DNA of 6,418 nucleotides from CAZTLE01 sp964614415. Lineage in GTDB: Bacteria > Bacteroidota > Bacteroidia > Flavobacteriales > Flavobacteriaceae. Where the stretch lies: positions 1 to 6,418 of the forward strand of contig CAZTLE010000218.1 of the NCBI GenBank assembly GCA_964614415.1, written 5' to 3'. Positions within the stretch are counted from its first letter, which is position 1; the number at the start of each line of letters is the position of its first letter. The notes under the pieces were generated by a model. The model ran no database searches. It had not been told where the DNA came from and saw only the letters and a list, made by a program, of their open reading frames with translations. The translations under genes were made by a program, and so were the position numbers. Below, in pieces: positions 3,713-6,418 of the stretch.

Positions 3713-6319
3713 TCAAAATCGCTGTCCAATGATAAAGTGCGTTTCCCAGCCGTTGGGCTCTGTTCTTCCAAGGACGGGATCGAAACCATATCCAAAATCA
3801 ATTCCCAATAATCCAAACGCGGGCATAAATATACGCAATCCAACTCCGGCAGAACGATTTAAGCTAAACGGATTGTATTCACTGAATCCGTCATAAGCAC
3901 CACCACCTTCAATAAACGTAAGCGCGTATATAGACGCCAACTGTTTCAGAGTAATAGGGTATCTAAGTTCTAACGAAAATTTGTTGTAAATGGTATTTCC
4001 ATCTATCGTAGATAGTGATTGGTTAGGATATCCTCTTAATTGAATTACTTCACGCCCATCCAGGCTAAAAGCTCCTAAACCATCTCCACCAACGAAAAAT
4101 CGCTCAAATGGCGGAACTCCCCGATCGTTATTATACGCCCCTAAAAATCCGAACTCGGTATTGGTTCTGAGCACTAATTTATCAATAATTCTGGTATACC
4201 AGGTGCCACGGAACTTTATCTTATAGTATTCAAGCCAACGGAAGCGTTCCTGATCGATCTCTGCAACCCGCTCGGAAGCATCCACATCCCCCGGATTCTG
4301 CTGAAGAAACTCGTTAAGATCCTCGCGTTCAGCAGCTAAAGCAGTATAGTTTGTACTGCTGAACAGAGAATACGGTGGTGTTAGTTTAGCCGTAATTGAA
4401 AATTCCGAACCGGCCACCGGATAGATCGGGTTCGTGGCCGTATTGTTTCGGCTAATACCTATGGTGTAGGCGAAGTTGTTCGAGAAACCGTCACCAAAAG
4501 TAAAGAGTCCGGTGTTATAGTTCTTTAAGTTGTAATGCTGAAAACTAACGGCCTGTGAAAGCGTAAAGAAATCATCGGGCCATCTAAGTCGTTGCGCAAT
4601 ACCCACGGATCCTCCCGTAATGAGGAAGCGACGATCCCGATCCACATCGTTATTTACAAAGTCAAACAGGAACTGAACCGTATGCGAGAAAGACGTACTT
4701 AACTGAATAGGCTTCTTTCCACCCAACCATGGTTCTACCAACGACAAGCTATACGTTTGGAAGAAACGACTGGCTTGAGCTCTTAGGGAAAGTGTTTGGC
4801 CGTCTCCCATCGGGATTGGCTTATAGGCTTCTCCGTTGAATATATTCCGCAGGGAGAAGTTGTTGAACGAAAGTCCCAGGGTACCAACGAATCCGCCACC
4901 GCCATATCCACCTTGCAGTTCGATCTGACTGGATCCTCTTTCTACAACGGAGTATTCCATGTCCAGGGTTCCGCTGTAGGGATCCACGTTCTTGAAGTTC
5001 GGGGTTAGCTGTTCCGCATCAAAGAAGCCAAGTTGCCCCAATTCACGGATCGTTCTCACCACGTTTCGCTTACTGTATTTTTGTCCGGGACGCGTACGCA
5101 ATTCACGATAGATCACATGATCGTTCGTTTTGTCATTTCCTACTACCGTAACATGGTCAAAATAAGCCAGCTTTCCTTCCTTGATCCGAATTTCGAAATC
5201 GATCGTGTCTTGTCGCACGGCCACCTCTACCGGGTTGATCTCAGAGAACAGGTACCCGTTATTCTGGTATAGGTTGGTAAGGTCGTCTGCTTCCGGATCC
5301 GTATTATCGGCAATACGCTTTTGAAGGAGAACACCATCATAGGTAGCCCCTTTTTCAACTCCGAGTGCCTGACGCAATTGGAGGTCGGTATATACACTGT
5401 TCCCGATAAATCGAATATCTCCGAAGTAGTAGCGCTTACCTTCTTCCACCTGAAGGTTCAGCGTTACATTTTTATCGTCATTGATTATGAGCGTATCTTT
5501 TGTAATACGCGCATCGCGATATCCGTTTGCCTTGTATTTTTCAATGATGGACGCCTTGTCTTCCTCGTAATTTGCCTCAACGTATTTGGAGCGCTTTAAA
5601 ATCCGTATGGGATTCTTTTGCTTGGTATTCTTCATGGCTCCGCGCAGCTTCTTATCTGAAAGCGCTTCATTGCCGTTAAAGTTAATTTTTCGAACCTTAA
5701 CGCGCTCACCCCGGTCGATCATAATTCGCATGTTTTGACCGGCATCGGCCCCCGTGGAGTCGGTATGCTGCGTAGTACTTATTATTACCTGGGTGTTGAG
5801 GAATCCCTGTTCCCGGTACTTATTCCGGATGTAATTCTTAGTAGTGGTGATGAGGTTCTTTGTGATCTTTACCCCGGGCTTCAGATTGTTGTCCTGAACA
5901 ATCTCTTTGATCTTCCCTTTCCGAAGACCTTCAATGGTCACCTCATTGAGTTTGGGAAGTTCAACGATATATAATTCCAAATCGACATTATCCCCGTCCA
6001 CGTTAGTTACGTAAAAGGCAATATCGCTAAACAGGTTTTGCTCCCAAAGACGTTTGGTTACAGCACTTAAACGCTCTCCCGGAATAAAAATACGTTCTCC
6101 CTTTCTTAAACCGGTGAACGCAATTACCGTTTGTTTGTTGAAGCTTTGAGCTCCTGTAACTTCGATATTGTTAAGGGTATATCTTTTTCCCGCATCCAGC
6201 TGTTTCTGCTGAGCCGAGAGACTAAAAACAGAGACCATGGTGCACAACAGGAGGCAGCATAGTTCTTTCTTCAAAAGTCGGAGGGTTTTAAGGTTTGAGT
6301 TGTTCACTTGTCTTTCCAA
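3713..6319 (-). CDS. bamA: Outer-membrane beta-barrel assembly factor BamA (Omp85)
   Basis: BamA inserts and folds beta-barrel proteins in the outer membrane. The frame has 868 codons. A signal peptide ends with SLSA before Q37. Five POTRA repeats follow: about 47-122, 123-205, 206-296, 297-384 and 385-461, each opening with a strand such as YTLNNIEVTGAQSF or YYFGDIRFIGNSVY. The barrel covers about 465-868 and includes the Omp85 loop-6 motif LRGY (761-764). The protein ends in ...HFIIGQRF, whose terminal Phe fits the C-terminal beta-signal. A hydrophilic stretch at 655-695 is probably a loop. The start is unclear. The longest frame uses TTG at 6317-6319 and overlaps uppS by 32 bp; GTG at codon 5 (6305-6307) and TTG at codon 16 (6272-6274) are alternatives. 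Codon 16 gives a classical 21-residue signal peptide beginning KKEL, 13 bp past the uppS stop. The ATG at codon 28 would leave too short a signal. The gene lies between uppS and the chaperones, presumably in one operon. Confidence 0.96.
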   Translation of the reverse strand: MERQVNNSNLKTLRLLKKELCCLLLCTMVSVFSLSAQQKQLDAGKRYTLNNIEVTGAQSFNKQTVIAFTGLRKGERIFIPGERLSAVTKRLWEQNLFSDIAFYVTNVDGDNVDLELYIVELPKLNEVTIEGLRKGKIKEIVQDNNLKPGVKITKNLITTTKNYIRNKYREQGFLNTQVIISTTQHTDSTGADAGQNMRIMIDRGERVKVRKINFNGNEALSDKKLRGAMKNTKQKNPIRILKRSKYVEANYEEDKASIIEKYKANGYRDARITKDTLIINDDKNVTLNLQVEEGKRYYFGDIRFIGNSVYTDLQLRQALGVEKGATYDGVLLQKRIADNTDPEADDLTNLYQNNGYLFSEINPVEVAVRQDTIDFEIRIKEGKLAYFDHVTVVGNDKTNDHVIYRELRTRPGQKYSKRNVVRTIRELGQLGFFDAEQLTPNFKNVDPYSGTLDMEYSVVERGSSQIELQGGYGGGGFVGTLGLSFNNFSLRNIFNGEAYKPIPMGDGQTLSLRAQASRFFQTYSLSLVEPWLGGKKPIQLSTSFSHTVQFLFDFVNNDVDRDRRFLITGGSVGIAQRLRWPDDFFTLSQAVSFQHYNLKNYNTGLFTFGDGFSNNFAYTIGISRNNTATNPIYPVAGSEFSITAKLTPPYSLFSSTNYTALAAEREDLNEFLQQNPGDVDASERVAEIDQERFRWLEYYKIKFRGTWYTRIIDKLVLRTNTEFGFLGAYNNDRGVPPFERFFVGGDGLGAFSLDGREVIQLRGYPNQSLSTIDGNTIYNKFSLELRYPITLKQLASIYALTFIEGGGAYDGFSEYNPFSLNRSAGVGLRIFMPAFGLLGIDFGYGFDPVLGRTEPNGWETHFIIGQRF

Positions 6320-6418
6320 ATCTTCGCTCTCTGTTTTGGTAATTCAATATGGCTTCGTATAGGTGCTCTTTTGTAAAATCGGGCCAAAGGGTGTCCGAGA
6401 AATACAGTTCAGCATACG
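6288..6418 (-). CDS. uppS: Isoprenyl transferase / undecaprenyl diphosphate synthase, C-terminal end (partial)
   Basis: The minus strand, read from 6416, gives 42 residues and stops at TAA (6288-6290). It opens with YAELYFSDTLWPDF and continues through NYQNRERRFGKTSEQ. This is the conserved C-terminal region of cis-prenyl transferases (compare YAELYFTDVLWPDF and NRERRFG in E. coli UppS). The Glu of YAEL probably matches the Mg-binding Glu near the end of that enzyme. The enzyme adds isopentenyl units to farnesyl diphosphate to make C55-PP, the lipid carrier for peptidoglycan and surface polysaccharides. The N-terminal part, with the first catalytic Asp, lies outside the window. Its 3' end overlaps the longest bamA frame in another phase, so the two genes are surely in one transcript and may be translationally coupled. 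Confidence 0.93.
   Translation of the reverse strand, partial: YAELYFSDTLWPDFTKEHLYEAILNYQNRERRFGKTSEQLKP

Noticed and set aside
6240..6274. Cysteines in the BamA signal region as a lipoprotein lipobox
   Set aside because: The cysteines sit in the hydrophobic core without an L-[AS]-[GA]-C pattern, and a normal signal peptidase I site (SLSA before Q37) follows.

Overview
The window looks like a conserved chromosomal segment of a Bacteroidota bacterium, most likely Flavobacteriaceae. The grounds are the envelope-biogenesis order uppS-bamA-ompH-ompH-murI, the style of the LytTR regulator, the general lack of clear Shine-Dalgarno sequences, and a TAnnTTTG-type promoter element. The genus cannot be fixed from the sequence alone. 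Coding density is high, and no stretch over about 300 bases lacks a gene.

Layout: the left part reads rightward. Positions 1-52 are the last codons of a probable sensor histidine kinase. A 111-bp gap follows, holding a 14-bp tandem repeat and a small hairpin. Next come a complete LytTR-family response regulator (164-895) and, 3 bp later, a gamma-carbonic-anhydrase-like left-handed beta-helix protein (899-1411). The right part reads leftward: the C-terminus of undecaprenyl diphosphate synthase (6288-6418), the outer-membrane insertase BamA (3713-6319), two OmpH/Skp-like periplasmic chaperones (2840-3673 and 2291-2794), a Rho-independent terminator (2233-2268), and glutamate racemase murI (1408-2190). 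The two blocks converge, and murI and the carbonic-anhydrase-like gene share a CTAG in which both stop codons lie.

How the genes work together: the leftward block is an envelope-building module. UppS makes the C55 lipid carrier for peptidoglycan and surface glycans. BamA folds beta-barrel proteins into the outer membrane, and OmpH/Skp proteins escort those barrels through the periplasm. MurI supplies D-glutamate for peptidoglycan; it sits beyond the terminator and has its own candidate promoter. The rightward block is a LytS/LytR-like two-component pair of unknown target, followed by a metal-binding housekeeping enzyme that is probably co-transcribed.

I found no undescribed biological system. 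The points worth a second look are small: the tandem repeat inside the two-component pair, a sigma-54-like element before the longer ompH, the uncertain non-ATG start of bamA, the long charged tail of the longer OmpH, and the shared stop codons.
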